Notes: generated from the sequence alone by a model not told the origin. A stretch of 64,000 bases of DNA from Trinickia dabaoshanensis (GCF_002879885.1 NZ_PNYA01000025.1:56751-120750); one strand, 5' to 3'; shown: positions 44,926 to 54,711, counted from the stretch's first letter. Translations and numbers: made by a program.

Positions 44926-46113
44926 TTAGCGCAACGCAAGCCCCATGGCGCGCTCGATATCGTCGCGCAGGTCGGTTTCTTCTTCGAGCCCCACGTAAAA
45001 GCGCACCAATATGCCCCGGTGCGGCCAGCGCGACGCGGAGCGCATCGACGCGATGTCGTACGGCATCGCCAAGCTATGCGCGCCGCCCCAACTCCAGCCG
45101 ATGGCGAAGAGTTCGAGCGCCTCGACGAACGCATCGACTTGCGATGCACTGTAACGCTCGTCGAATATCACCGAGAACAGCCCCCCTGCCCCGGAAAAGT
45201 CGCGCATGAACTCGGCATGTCCCGGACAATCGGGTAACGCCGGATGCAAGACGGCCGAGATCTCCGGACGCGCCTTCAGCCAATGCGCCAGCGCCAGCGC
45301 ACTGCGGTCGTGTGCCTCGAACCGTGCCTTCACACTCGGCAAACTGCGCAGCACGAGCGAGCAATCGTCGACGGAGACGCCGATCCCCATGCGCATACGC
45401 GCAAGCTTGAGCGCGTGATGCAGCTCGTCGCTCGCCGTGATCGTCGCGCCCATGAGCACATCGCTGCCGCCCGACTGATACTTCGTCAGCGCTTGCACCG
45501 AAATGTCTACTCCATGTTCGAGCGGACGAAACGCGAGTCCGGCCGAATACGTGTTGTCGATTGCGGTGACGACCTTGCGCGCGCGCGCCGCGGCGGCGAT
45601 CGCGGGCACATCGGGTACTTCCATCGTCACCGAGCCCGGCGCCTCGATCCAGATCAGACGCGTGTTCGGCTGGATCAGATCCGCGATCCCCGCTCCGACC
45701 ATCGGATCGTAGTAGCGCACCGACAGACCGAAATCATGCGCGAGCCAATTGCCGAGCTCGCGATTGGGCGAATAGACGTTATCGGGGATCAACACGTCGT
45801 CGCCTGCTTTGACGAGGCCGAAGTACACATTCGAAATCGCCGACAAGCCCGACGGCTGCAGCAGCGCATGCTTGCCGCCTTCGATTTGAGCGAGCCGCTG
45901 CATGAGCGCGGCCGAGGTCGGGGTAGCGTGCAGCCCATAACGCCATTGCGCGTCGTTGCGCCAATCGGCGCCACGTACGGCGGCCAAGTCGGGAAAGACG
46001 ACGGTGGACGCGCGCATCACGGGTGTCGCGAACGACTCGAAACCAGGAGCGAGCTCGAGATCGGGATGGACGATGCGGGTCTGGCGTGCGCGGGACGATG
46101 CGGAATCGGTCAT
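44926..46113 (-). CDS. metC: Cystathionine beta-lyase (Cys/Met metabolism PLP enzyme)
   Basis: 395 residues of the gamma-family PLP enzymes. The pyridoxal lysine lies in ALTKYQSGGSDVLMG (Lys211), with RYGLHATPT, PSGLSAISNV and the phosphate-binding DNTYSAG near 186-192. The active-site pattern TKYxxGxSD is that of cystathionine beta-lyases, which give homocysteine, pyruvate and ammonia. ATG 46113 is chosen, giving the usual length. It abuts the serB gene by a convergent 70-base gap. Confidence 0.87.
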   Translation of the reverse strand: MTDSASSRARQTRIVHPDLELAPGFESFATPVMRASTVVFPDLAAVRGADWRNDAQWRYGLHATPTSAALMQRLAQIEGGKHALLQPSGLSAISNVYFGLVKAGDDVLIPDNVYSPNRELGNWLAHDFGLSVRYYDPMVGAGIADLIQPNTRLIWIEAPGSVTMEVPDVPAIAAAARARKVVTAIDNTYSAGLAFRPLEHGVDISVQALTKYQSGGSDVLMGATITASDELHHALKLARMRMGIGVSVDDCSLVLRSLPSVKARFEAHDRSALALAHWLKARPEISAVLHPALPDCPGHAEFMRDFSGAGGLFSVIFDERYSASQVDAFVEALELFAIGWSWGGAHSLAMPYDIASMRSASRWPHRGILVRFYVGLEEETDLRDDIERAMGLALR

Positions 46114-46115
46114 GG

Positions 46116-46790
46116 TCAATGCGTCGATAAAGGGCTTGGGAGCGGATGGAGGACGAACGGCAGCGGGTTGGAATCGTCCGCGTTCATGCGGTCTCCGGCA
46201 AGCGAGCCGTCGCTCGTGAAGCGACCGACCCAATTGCCCGCGATAGCGCTACCGTCGGCGGAATCTTCAATCTCTAGGACGTCGCCTTCGCGATCGCCCG
46301 CCACGAGCACCACCTGGCCCGTGTCGGCGAATTGGTATTCGCCGTGGACGCCCGTCGGATCGTCGGTTTTCTTGCCGAGACGCAATACGATACGCCGCGC
46401 GCCGAGCATGCCGGCGTAGGACGGGAAATGGGCGTACTCGGGATTGGGCACGAGAGGCCGCGGCACACGCGGCACCGCGAAAGCGGCGGCATCGGCGGAT
46501 TGCTGCGCGATCGCGCCGGCGGCGTCCGAAGCTTGAATGGCGATCGATGCGGCGGCATCGGACCGGCCTTGGGAGACCGCGGCTGCCGCATCCGAACGCT
46601 GCTGCGCCACCCAGCCGGCCGCGTCGTCGGCTTCGTCGGCAATCGCAGCCGCCGGCAGCGTTGCCTGCTGGGCCCATGCGCAATTGAGCGATGCGCCGGC
46701 GATCAACAGCGCCGACAACGATCGCGCCAGCACGATCCTACAGAGGGCATGAAGACCTCCATGCCGGACTAGGTGACCGCGGCTCAACAT
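46116..46790 (-). CDS. Secreted hypothetical protein with SDAA repeats
   Basis: About 224 residues. A signal-like segment (ALLIAGASLNCAWA) is followed by four imperfect repeats of about 13 residues built on SDAA..(I/V)A.Q (near residues 55-100), then a C-terminal beta-rich half beginning VPNPEYAHFPSYAG. That half contains GNWVGRFTSDGSLAGDRM. The start is uncertain: ATG 46790 gives a long n-region; GTG 46733 would give a compact signal peptide. Its stop is three bases before the metC start on the same strand, so it is likely to be in one transcript with metC. Function unknown. Confidence 0.55.
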   Translation of the reverse strand: MLSRGHLVRHGGLHALCRIVLARSLSALLIAGASLNCAWAQQATLPAAAIADEADDAAGWVAQQRSDAAAAVSQGRSDAAASIAIQASDAAGAIAQQSADAAAFAVPRVPRPLVPNPEYAHFPSYAGMLGARRIVLRLGKKTDDPTGVHGEYQFADTGQVVLVAGDREGDVLEIEDSADGSAIAGNWVGRFTSDGSLAGDRMNADDSNPLPFVLHPLPSPLSTH

Positions 46791-46894
46791 TGGATCCCTC
46801 CCGCTCTCGAGCACATCGTGCTCCGGGGCGCACAGCACCATCGCTCGCATACCGCGCAGCGCAACGGGCGCGCGCGGTCGCACGCTCGGTGCGC

Positions 46895-48309
46895 TCAGAC
46901 CTCGCCCCATAGGTCGTGGCCGTCCGCGCCCGTGATCCTGACCGACACGAAATCGCCGGCCTTGTAGCGCTTGGACGCCTTCGACGCCGGCGCCACATAG
47001 ACGACGCCGTCGATTTCCGGCGCATCTGCCGCCGTGCGGCCAATGCCGCCGTCGGCGTTCACTTCGTCGATGAGGACTTTGAGCGTTTTACCGACCTTGC
47101 GCTTCAACCGGCGCGAGGACACTTCCTCCGCGACTCCCATGAAGCGAGCGCGGCGCTCTTCGCGCACTTCGTCGGGCAACGCACCGTCGAGCTCATTGGC
47201 GCTCGCGCCTTCGACCGGCGAGTATGCGAAGCAACCGACGCGATCGAGTTCCGCCGCACGAATGAACTCGAGCAGCGTTTCGAACTGGGCTTCCGTCTCG
47301 CCCGGGAAACCGGCGATGAACGTGCTGCGGATCGTCAGTTCGGGGCAGACCCGGCGCCACGCCGCCACGCCGCCACGCGCTCGAGCGTGCGCTCCGCATT
47401 GGCCGGACGCTTCATGCGCTTGAGCACCTCGGGATCGGCATGCTGGAAAGGAATGTCCAGATACGGCAGCACGTGGCCCTTGAGCGGGCCCTCGGCCATC
47501 ATCGGGATGATTTCGTCGACGTGCGGATACGGATAGACATAGTGCAGCCGCACCCACGCGCCGTATTGCGCCGCGAGCTCGCCGAGCGCGCCGACGAGTT
47601 CCGTCATCCGCGTTTTGAGCGGCTTTCCGTTCCAGAATCCGGTTCTAAATTTGACGTCCACACCGTAAGCGCTGGTGTCCTGCGAGATGACGAGCAGTTC
47701 CTTGACGCCGGATTTGAAGAGGTTTTCGGCCTCGAGCATAACTTCGGCGACCGGCCGCGAGACGAGATCGCCGCGCATCGACGGGATGATGCAAAACGCG
47801 CAACGATGGTTGCAGCCCTCGGAAATCTTCAGATAGGCGTAGTGACGCGGCGTGAGTTTGATGCCCGCGGCCGGCACGAGATCGACGAAGGGATCGTGCG
47901 GCTTGGGCAGATGACTGTGCACGGCCTGCATCACTTCACCCACGGCGTGGGGCCCCGTGACCGCGAGCACCTTCGGGTGCACTTCTTCGATGAGCCCGGA
48001 GCCGCTCGCGCTTTTCTTCGCGCCGAGGCACCCCGTGACGATCACCTTTCCGTTTTCGGTCAATGCTTCGCCGATCGCGTCGAGGCTTTCCTGCACGGCT
48101 TCGTCGATGAAGCCGCACGTGTTGACGACGACCAGATCGGCGCCGTCGTACGTCCCCGATATCTCGTAGCCCTCGGCGCGCAATTGGGTGATGATCTGCT
48201 CGGAATCGACGAGCGCCTTGGGGCAGCCCAGCGAGACAAAACCGACCTTGGGCGCGACCGGCGTGGAAGTAGCCTGGGCGGGTACGGCGGAAGAGGGAGT
48301 GTGCGGCAT
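46895..48309 (-). pseudogene. rimO: rimO, ribosomal protein S12 methylthiotransferase, frameshifted
   Basis: RimO is a radical-SAM enzyme that adds a methylthio group to an aspartate of ribosomal protein S12. The N-terminal fragment (324 residues to the stop at 47335) has [17 protein letters not shown], cluster cysteines 29, 65 and 94, and the radical-[11 protein letters not shown] at 166-173. After ERVAAWRR it runs into a short foreign tail. The rest ([22 protein letters not shown].. through the TRAM domain, ending GHDLWGEV) continues in another frame to 46895. An 8-bp tandem duplication (47359-47374) causes the shift; removing one copy gives an uninterrupted 468-residue protein. Start ATG 48309 follows the family. 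Confidence 0.88.
47359..47374 (-). repeat. 8-bp tandem duplication that breaks rimO
   Basis: ACGCCGCC twice in a row (47359-47366 and 47367-47374; GGCGGCGT x2 on the coding strand). With one copy the coding sequence reads [17 protein letters not shown] in a single frame. The eight extra bases shift the frame. Confidence 0.85.
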
Positions 48310-48473
48310 GAAGTGATCCAGCGAATGGCAATGACTCCGGGCGACCTGATCGTGCGCAAGGGTCATCGCGCCGCCTCCCGGACTAACCGTGTATTGTACC
48401 GCGATGCGGCGCGCGTCTGCAGTGGCGGGCCGCATGACGCGCCGACAGTGCCAAGATGCCCATCCGGCGCCTT

Positions 48474-48812
48474 CTACAGATCGAGAAACGCGCGCACCGC
48501 GTAGCGGATCGCTTCCATTTCTTCTTCGGACGCGCGCTCGCCGTTGTGACGAACGTCACGCGCTTTGAAGGACAGATTGACGATTTGATCGACGAGTGCC
48601 ACGCCCGGGCGCTCCAGGCTCGCGATGGCGATCTCCGTTTCCCAGCCTCGAATCGTGGACGTAATCGGCAATCCCACCACTCGGCCCGTCAGCGCGTTGA
48701 TCTCACTGTCCGTCAGGACCACCACGGCGCGATAGCCGTCTTGTTCGTTCCCTTTGCTAGGACCGACATAGAGCCGAATAATGTCGCCGGCCTCCGGGAC
48801 GTCGTTGTGCAT
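48474..48812 (-). CDS. mazF: MazF/PemK-type toxin (endoribonuclease)
   Basis: 112 residues. [28 protein letters not shown] matches the MazF/PemK opening, with the GDI beta strand and the ribonuclease arginine. LPITSTIRG and [15 protein letters not shown] continue the fold. MazF cuts mRNA at short sequences; it is held by the MazE product of the upstream gene. A TTG at 48833, directly beyond the mazE stop, is also possible; ATG 48812 fits the family better. No truncation seen. Confidence 0.85.
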   Translation of the reverse strand: MHNDVPEAGDIIRLYVGPSKGNEQDGYRAVVVLTDSEINALTGRVVGLPITSTIRGWETEIAIASLERPGVALVDQIVNLSFKARDVRHNGERASEEEMEAIRYAVRAFLDL

Positions 48813-48833
48813 ACGTACGCTCTCGGTTGCCAA

Positions 48834-49106
48834 TCAACGCGGCTCTTCCGGCCCGCCGAATTCGGAGCCATAGGCACCGCCAAAATCGATGTCGGCATGC
48901 TGCTCGAGCTTACCGTCCCGCAATTGCTGCAGGTATCGCTCGCGGGAAAAGCGCTTGATCGCCCTGCACGCGGAAATCTGAACCTTACCGTCGACCACGA
49001 CGACGTCGATCGCCTGCCCCTCCGCCAACCGGGCTTCCAGGGCAACGCTCGCCGGGATGCGCACAGCGAGGCTGTTGCCCCACCGCTTCAACATTTGAAC
49101 CGCCAT
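48834..49106 (-). CDS. mazE: MazE-type antitoxin, AbrB fold
   Basis: 90 residues. MAVQMLKRWGNSLAVRIPASVALEARLAEGQAIDVVVVDGKV is the AbrB/MazE swapped-hairpin DNA-binding domain, followed by an acidic C-terminal tail that normally wraps the toxin. Its stop touches the mazF region. A longer product from ATG 49226 (AGAGGTG site six bases before) would add about 40 residues with no homology; I prefer 49106. Repeats at 49200-49265 may be autoregulatory sites. Confidence 0.82.
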   Translation of the reverse strand: MAVQMLKRWGNSLAVRIPASVALEARLAEGQAIDVVVVDGKVQISACRAIKRFSRERYLQQLRDGKLEQHADIDFGGAYGSEFGGPEEPR

Positions 49107-49641
49107 CGTGAGACCCCATGAATGGACCGTGGGGAAGAACGGCTCGACCAGCGATGCGCCGCATCGGGAAGGCCCGTCTCGCCTCGGATCGAAATGAATG
49201 TATCTACGCGTTGATACGGCATTCATGGTAAGCACCTCTCTTCAATGTGTCAACGATGTTGATACATCACTTCGACCGCCGAACTCGACGGGCTCAGCGA
49301 ATGGCTCGGCACGAACCGTGTGTTCGCGCCTCGATGTAATTGGCATGAGGGGACGATCATCAGCGCATATTCAAACGTTCAAGCGAGTTCCGCCGAAAAT
49401 CCGACGGTTTCACCCCCTGCCACCGGGCCACCGGGCCACCGACGAGCAAGAGGGAACGGGATGGGGGCGTGCAACCGGCACGTCGCCCAAAACGAGAGAG
49501 GGAATGGCCGCGCGAATAAAGGCGGCATTTCGAATGAAGCGGCGAGCCGATCTCGGCGACGCCGTAAGAGGAGCGAGCAAGCCAGCCGCGGATACCCGCG
49601 GCACCCAGCTACCTAAGAGCAAGCGACGCTTGCGACAGGAC
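49107..49641. other. 535-base region between phaR and mazE without a gene
   Basis: No frame gives a recognisable protein. Near mazE it holds the putative MazE sites (49200-49265). At 49421-49440 the 8-bp word CACCGGGC is repeated 2.5 times. At 49585-49602 a 7-bp hairpin (GCCGCGG, ATAC, CCGCGGC) lies 40 bases beyond the phaR stop but lacks a T-tail. The size and lack of genes may mark the edge of an inserted mazEF segment. Confidence 0.6.
49200..49265. promoter_or_regulatory. GTTGATAC repeats upstream of mazEF, probable autoregulatory sites
   Basis: GTATC (49200-49204) faces GATAC (49213-49217); GTTGATAC occurs at 49210-49217 and again at 49258-49265; the second copy is preceded by TCAAC-GAT-GTTGA (49250-49262). 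TA modules are usually autorepressed through such repeats. Confidence 0.5.
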
Positions 49642-50211
49642 CTACTTCTTTTCCGGTTCCGGGCCGGTACCTGGCTTATTGAACGTAAACGAGCTGAACA
49701 TCGATTTGGCCTGGTTCTGCATCTGCTCTTGCATCTGCACGAACATGTTCTTCGACTGCTCGATGTAGCTCGTCATCATCCCTTGCATCATCGGCGCCTG
49801 CATGTTCATGAACTGTGACCAGACCTCGGGATTGAGCGCGTTGCCTTCATAGAGGTTCTTCGATTGCTCGGCGAGCTTGTTTTGGATATCGATGAACGCC
49901 TGGATGTTCTTTTCCAGGTACGTGCCCATCATCCCTTGCATCGCATGACCGTAGAACCGGATGATCTGCGAGAGCATCGACGAAGAAAACATCGGCACGC
50001 CACCGCTCTCCTCTTCGAGGATGATCTGCAGCAAGATGCTGCGCGTCAGATCTTCATTGGTCTTCGCATCGATGACCTTGAAGTCCTCCTGATCGAGCAC
50101 GAGCTGTTTCACGTCGCTGAGCGTGATGTACGTGCTCGTTTCCGTGTCGTAGAGCCGACGGTTCGGGTACTTTTTAATGAATCGTTCGGCTGTTTTCTTT
50201 GTAGTCGACAT
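49642..50211 (-). CDS. phaR: Polyhydroxyalkanoate synthesis repressor PhaR
   Basis: 189 residues. IKKYPNRRLYDTETSTYITLSDVKQLV is the conserved PHB/PHA-accumulation-regulator DNA-binding domain, followed by QEDFKVIDAKTNEDLTRSILLQIILEEE. The C-terminal part is Met/Gln-rich helical (ITSYIEQSKNMFVQMQEQMQNQ). PhaR binds PHB granules and represses phasin and pha genes when no polymer is present. It is last in the order phaC-phaA-phaB-phaR. Confidence 0.93.
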   Translation of the reverse strand: MSTTKKTAERFIKKYPNRRLYDTETSTYITLSDVKQLVLDQEDFKVIDAKTNEDLTRSILLQIILEEESGGVPMFSSSMLSQIIRFYGHAMQGMMGTYLEKNIQAFIDIQNKLAEQSKNLYEGNALNPEVWSQFMNMQAPMMQGMMTSYIEQSKNMFVQMQEQMQNQAKSMFSSFTFNKPGTGPEPEKK

Positions 50212-50359
50212 GTAATGCCTTTTATGAACGCAACACAGCGCAATAACGGCGCCCTCGTAGTTCGCCGCGTCTCCCGCAGCGAACCGGACCCCCGAAACCC
50301 ATACACTTTAACGCGTTTTACGCCAGCCGCAATATGAGCCGCGGCCGGCGCAAAACGCA

Positions 50360-51100
50360 TCAGCCCATGTGCAAGCCGCCGTTCAGCGAAAAATCGGCGC
50401 CGGTCGAGAAACCCGACTCATCGGAGGCGAGCCAAGCGACGATCGAGGCGATTTCCTCCGGCGTGCCCAACCGGCGGACCGGAATGGTCGCAATGATCTT
50501 TTCGAGCACGTCCGAGCGGATCGATTTCACCATATCCGTACCGATATAGCCCGGCGATACCGTGTTGACCGTCACGCCCTTGGTCGCCACTTCCTGCGCA
50601 AGCGCCATCGTGAAGCCGTGAATGCCGGCCTTGGCCGTCGAATAGTTCGTCTGCCCGAACTGGCCCTTCTGTCCGTTCACCGACGAAATGTTGATGACGC
50701 GCCCGAAGCCGCGCTCCACCATGCCGTCGATCACTTGCTTCGTGACGTTGAACAGGCTCGTCAAGTTCGTGTCGATGACGGCCGTCCAATCCTCGTGCGT
50801 CATCTTGCGGAACACGACGTCGCGCGTGATACCGGCGTTGTTCACGAGCACGTCGACCTCGCCCACTTCGGACTTCACCTTGTCGAATGCGTTCTTGGTG
50901 GATTCCCAATCGCCGACGTTACCTTCCGAGGCGACGAAATCGTAGCCGAGCGCCTTCTGCTGCTCGAGCCAAGTGACACGCCGCGGCGAGTTCGGCCCGC
51001 AGCCGGCCACCACCCTGAAGCCTTGCCGATGCAGGCGCTGGCAGATACCAGTGCCGATGCCGCCCATCCCGCCCGTTACGTAAGCAATACGCTGAGTCAT
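50360..51100 (-). CDS. phaB: Acetoacetyl-CoA reductase PhaB
   Basis: 246 residues of the SDR family. Rossmann GGMGGIG at 10-16, catalytic Ser140 and YSTAK with Tyr153 and Lys157. NADPH-dependent reduction of acetoacetyl-CoA to (R)-3-hydroxybutyryl-CoA, the second step of PHB synthesis. Start at ATG 51100. Length is typical. Confidence 0.95.
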   Translation of the reverse strand: MTQRIAYVTGGMGGIGTGICQRLHRQGFRVVAGCGPNSPRRVTWLEQQKALGYDFVASEGNVGDWESTKNAFDKVKSEVGEVDVLVNNAGITRDVVFRKMTHEDWTAVIDTNLTSLFNVTKQVIDGMVERGFGRVINISSVNGQKGQFGQTNYSTAKAGIHGFTMALAQEVATKGVTVNTVSPGYIGTDMVKSIRSDVLEKIIATIPVRRLGTPEEIASIVAWLASDESGFSTGADFSLNGGLHMG

Positions 51101-51198
51101 GAGTCACGCTCCATTCCTGTTTTTCTTGCGAGCGCCTCGCGGCGCCCCTCGTCTGTACCGCCGCGCACTGCCCAGGGCGGCGGCGCTTCGCGCTTCGA

Positions 51199-52380
51199 TC
51201 AGAAGCGCTCGACCGCCAATGCGACGCCCATCCCGCCGCCGATGCAAAGCGAGGCCAACCCGCGCTTCGCGTCGCGCTTTTGCATCTCGTGCAGCAACGT
51301 TACGAGAATGCGGCAGCCCGATGCGCCGATCGGATGGCCGATCGCAATCGCGCCGCCGTTCACGTTGATCTTCGACGTATCCCAGCCCATTTGCTTATGG
51401 ACCGCGAGCGCCTGCGCAGCGAACGCCTCGTTGATCTCCATCAGATCGAGGTCGCCGACCGACCAGCCCGCGCGCTCTAGGCAACGGCGCGATGCCGGCA
51501 CCGGGCCCATGCCCATCACTTTCGGATCGACGCCGGCATTGGCGTAAGCCTTGATGCGCGCAAGCGGCGTCAAGCCGAGCGCCTCGGCCTTCTTCGCCGA
51601 CATCACGAGCACGGCCGCGGCGCCATCGTTAATGCCCGATGCATTCGCCGCCGTCACCGTGCCTTCCTTCGAGAAAGCAGGCTTTAGGCTCGACAGTGCA
51701 TCGGCCGTCACGCCATGACGGACGAACTCGTCGGTCACGAAGCTGATCGGGTCGCCCTTGCGCTGCTGAATCTGGACCGGAACGATTTCGTCGTCGAAGC
51801 GCCCGGCCTTTTGCGCCGCCTCGGCCTTGTTTTGCGAAAGCGCGGCAAACTTATCCTGCTCCTCGCGCGTAATGCCGTATTCCTTGGCGACGTTCTCGGC
51901 CGTGATGCCCATGTGATACTGGTTGTAGACATCCCACAACCCGTCCACGATCATCGTGTCGACCAGCTTGGCATCGCCCATGCGGAAACCGTCGCGCGAA
52001 CCCGGCAGCACGTGCGGCGCCGCGCTCATGTTCTCTTGGCCGCCGGCCACCACGATGTCGGCGTCGCCCGCGATCACCGCATTCGCGGCCAGCATCACGG
52101 CCTTCAAACCCGAACCGCATACCTTGTTGATGGTCATGCCCGGCACGGCGGCGGGCAAGCCCGCCTTGATCAGCGACTGGCGCGCCGGGTTTTGGCCCGA
52201 GCCGCCCGTGAGCACTTGGCCCAGAATGACCTCGCTCACCTGCTCGGGCTTGACGCCCGCACGCTCGAGCACCGCCCGAACGACCGTTGCGCCGAGTTCC
52301 GGCGCCGGAATCTTCGCGAGCGAACCGCCGAATTTGCCCACGGCGGTGCGAGCGGCCGATACGATCACTACGTCAGTCAT
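51199..52380 (-). CDS. phaA: Acetyl-CoA acetyltransferase (beta-ketothiolase) PhaA
   Basis: 393 residues. Active-site nucleophile in [11 protein letters not shown] (Cys88), the conserved [14 protein letters not shown] with a catalytic histidine, and [14 protein letters not shown] with the second catalytic cysteine. It condenses two acetyl-CoA to acetoacetyl-CoA, the first step of PHB synthesis. ATG 52380; the longer frame is not supported. Confidence 0.95.
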   Translation of the reverse strand: MTDVVIVSAARTAVGKFGGSLAKIPAPELGATVVRAVLERAGVKPEQVSEVILGQVLTGGSGQNPARQSLIKAGLPAAVPGMTINKVCGSGLKAVMLAANAVIAGDADIVVAGGQENMSAAPHVLPGSRDGFRMGDAKLVDTMIVDGLWDVYNQYHMGITAENVAKEYGITREEQDKFAALSQNKAEAAQKAGRFDDEIVPVQIQQRKGDPISFVTDEFVRHGVTADALSSLKPAFSKEGTVTAANASGINDGAAAVLVMSAKKAEALGLTPLARIKAYANAGVDPKVMGMGPVPASRRCLERAGWSVGDLDLMEINEAFAAQALAVHKQMGWDTSKINVNGGAIAIGHPIGASGCRILVTLLHEMQKRDAKRGLASLCIGGGMGVALAVERF

Positions 52381-52453
52381 TTGTGACTCCTTGCGGGTGA
52401 GGCGGCTCGAACGATGAGCCGCGCATCGTAGTTGGAAATCTGGTTGGACGCGA

Positions 52454-54388
52454 TCAATCGCGCTCTTGAACGTATCGGCCCGGCGCCGGCTCGATGACCG
52501 GATATTCGGCCGATCCAAGCTGCGCGCGGACCTTCACTTTCTTGCCGCCGTACGGCTCGAGCCATGCCATCCAGTCCGGCCACCAGCTACCGGGCTTCTC
52601 GACGGCTTGCTCGAACCAGTCGTCCGGGTTCTCTGGCAGCGTCTTCTCATTGCCTTCATGCGACCAATAACTGCGTTTGCCCTTCGCCGGCGGATTGATG
52701 ACCCCCGCGATGTGCCCCGATGCGCCGAGCACGAACCGCTGCGGTCCCGTCAACAACGGTGCCGACGCATAGGCGGTACGCCAAGGCACGATATGGTCGT
52801 CCCGCGAGCCGTAGATGAACGTCGGCACGTCGATGCGCGACAGATCGAGCGGCTCGCCGCAAACGCTCAACGCGCCCGGCTCGCGCAGCTTGTTCTCGAG
52901 ATACGTGTTGCGCAGATACCAGACGTACATCGGCCCGGGAAGATTCGTCGAATCGCCGTTCCAATAAAGCAAGTCGAACGGTGCAGGCGTGCGCCCTTTG
53001 AGATAGTTGTCGACCACGTAGTTCCATACGAGATCGTTGGGCCGCAAAAACGAGAACGCATTGGCGAATTCGATACCGCGCATGAGCCCCGGCGGCGCGC
53101 CGTTGCCGCCGCCGATCGCTTGTTCGCGCATACGCACGTGAGCCTCGTCGACGAAGACGTCGAGCACGCCCGTATCCGAGAAATCGAGCATCGCGGTGAG
53201 CAGCGTCATCGATGCCGCCGGATGCTCCCCGCGCGCCGCGAGCACCGCGAGTGCGGTGGCGATCATCGTTCCGCCGATACAGAAGCCGAACGTGTTGATC
53301 TGCTCTCGCCCACTCACGCTTTTGACGACGTCGATCGCGGCCAGCACACCGTCATTGACGTAGTCGTCCCAGGTTTTGCCGGCTAGCGACGCATCGACAT
53401 TGCGCCACGAGATCATGAAGACCTGATGTCCGGATTCGAGCGCGTGCGCGACGAGCGAGCTTTCGGGCTGCAGATCGAGAATGTAGAACTTGTTGATGCA
53501 AGGCGGCACCATCAACAGCGGCCGCTCGAACACGCTCGGCGTACGCGGTTTGTATTGGATCAGTTGAATCAGTTCGTTTTCGAAGACGACCGCGCCTTCG
53601 GTCGCGCCGATGTTCTTGCCGACGACGAAGCGCGACTCGTCGCTCTGCGAAATCTTGCCGCGGCGCATGTCTGCCAACAGGTTCATGACGCCTTGCCGCA
53701 GGCTCTCGCCGTGCGTATCGAGCAGCGCCTTTTGCGCCTCGGGGTTCAGCGCGAGGAAGTTGCTGGGCGAGGCTGCCGCCGTCCACTGCTGCACCGCGAA
53801 TCGAATCCGCTCGCGCGTCTTCGCGTCGGCTTCCACAGCATCGGCCAACGCTTGCAGATAACGCGCGTTGAGCAAATACCAGGCGGCCGTATAGGCGAAC
53901 GCGGGCGTCGCTTTCCAGGCGTCGGAGTTGAAGCGCCGATCGGGCAACTCGGGCGCCGCGTTGCCGGTCCCGCTCGCCTGCTGCAACAGCGCGAGGCAAT
54001 CGCGCGAGTAATCGGCTTGCAGCGCCTGCAGGCGCTCGGGCGAGATCGAGGCGACGGGCAGCTTCATGCCGGCGAATGCCTGTTGGGCGTCGGACATCGA
54101 AGGCAGCCCCATCGCGGACATGGCCGGCATCGGAGGCATCGGGGGCATTTGCGGCATCTGGAAAGCGAATGGAAACGCTCCATTGCCCGCCTGCCCATTG
54201 CCCGCCTGACCGGGCGTCGCGCCCGCTTGCGCCGTGGGCCACTTGCTCGGATCGGCCAACGAGCGCCACGCGCCCATCCAAGCCTCGAACATCCGTTGCA
54301 TGTCCGCGTTACCCGCTTCGGCTTGCTGCTCGCGGCTCGAAGAAGTTTCGGAGTGAGAAGAAGTCGATTGACGTTTTGATGCAGTCAT
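52454..54388 (-). CDS. phaC: Class I polyhydroxyalkanoate synthase PhaC
   Basis: 644 residues. Lipase-like box GFCIGG with catalytic Cys370, then the aspartate in [11 protein letters not shown] and histidine in [10 protein letters not shown]-terminal 100 residues are low-complexity: [13 protein letters not shown] (a DNA tandem repeat at 54181-54210) and a Met/Pro-rich run [12 protein letters not shown]. PhaC polymerises hydroxyacyl-CoA on granules. First of the order phaC-phaA-phaB; its promoter candidate is at 54494-54523. Confidence 0.94.
   Translation of the reverse strand: MTASKRQSTSSHSETSSSREQQAEAGNADMQRMFEAWMGAWRSLADPSKWPTAQAGATPGQAGNGQAGNGAFPFAFQMPQMPPMPPMPAMSAMGLPSMSDAQQAFAGMKLPVASISPERLQALQADYSRDCLALLQQASGTGNAAPELPDRRFNSDAWKATPAFAYTAAWYLLNARYLQALADAVEADAKTRERIRFAVQQWTAAASPSNFLALNPEAQKALLDTHGESLRQGVMNLLADMRRGKISQSDESRFVVGKNIGATEGAVVFENELIQLIQYKPRTPSVFERPLLMVPPCINKFYILDLQPESSLVAHALESGHQVFMISWRNVDASLAGKTWDDYVNDGVLAAIDVVKSVSGREQINTFGFCIGGTMIATALAVLAARGEHPAASMTLLTAMLDFSDTGVLDVFVDEAHVRMREQAIGGGNGAPPGLMRGIEFANAFSFLRPNDLVWNYVVDNYLKGRTPAPFDLLYWNGDSTNLPGPMYVWYLRNTYLENKLREPGALSVCGEPLDLSRIDVPTFIYGSRDDHIVPWRTAYASAPLLTGPQRFVLGASGHIAGVINPPAKGKRSYWSHEGNEKTLPENPDDWFEQAVEKPGSWWPDWMAWLEPYGGKKVKVRAQLGSAEYPVIEPAPGRYVQERD
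54181..54210 (-). repeat. 15-bp tandem repeat within phaC
   Basis: CATTGCCCGCCTGCC (54181-54195) and CATTGCCCGCCTGAC (54196-54210), 14 of 15 identical. It codes for two copies of GQAGN in the variable N-terminal region, so expansion or contraction would keep the frame. Confidence 0.75.
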
Positions 54389-54711
54389 ACCCGCTTTTGG
54401 CCGTGAGTCTAGGAAGACTGGTTGAGAGGCGGGCGTCGAGCATACGTGGGCGAACCCTCGCGACCCTCGCTGCGCTCACCCTTGCGAGCGGTCATTCTTG
54501 CTCCCCGCCACGAGGCATGTCAATGCTTCGGACCGATTTTGCCGCAGCGCGATAGGTTTTTTATTATCGTTTTCCCGATGTCGATGGCGCGCGCGCAAGC
54601 CAAGCGCCATCGGCATGTGCGCGCGCTCGCATAAACGAGAGCCGCCGCCCGCAGGGCGCCGCCTGGGGCTTTCGTAGTAGCGCCGTTGTGCGGCGCGGGG
54701 GTGCCCCGGCG
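54389..54711. other. 323-base intergenic region upstream of phaC
   Basis: No gene seen. It contains the phaC promoter candidate (54494-54523, minus strand) and an AT-rich patch (54555-54575). The part adjacent to pgeF (54640-54711) shows no terminator. Confidence 0.65.
54494..54523 (-). promoter_or_regulatory. Predicted sigma-70 promoter for phaC
   Basis: Minus strand: TTGACA (54523-54518, perfect -35), 18-base spacer, AAGAAT (54499-54494, 4/6 of -10). It lies about 106 bases upstream of the phaC ATG and is oriented toward it. Confidence 0.6.

Noticed and set aside
47335..48309. Treating the first RimO frame as a complete short protein or programmed frameshift
   Set aside because: The lost C-terminal part is intact in another frame, and the junction is a simple 8-bp duplication rather than a slippery heptamer.
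49107..49226. Extended MazE from ATG 49226
   Set aside because: It has a good ribosome site, but the added residues show no AbrB homology and would overlap the repeat region, so the shorter start was used; not excluded.
49421..49440. CACCGGGC repeats as a CRISPR-like or REP array
   Set aside because: Only 2.5 copies of an 8-base word with no spacers; treated as a small tandem repeat.
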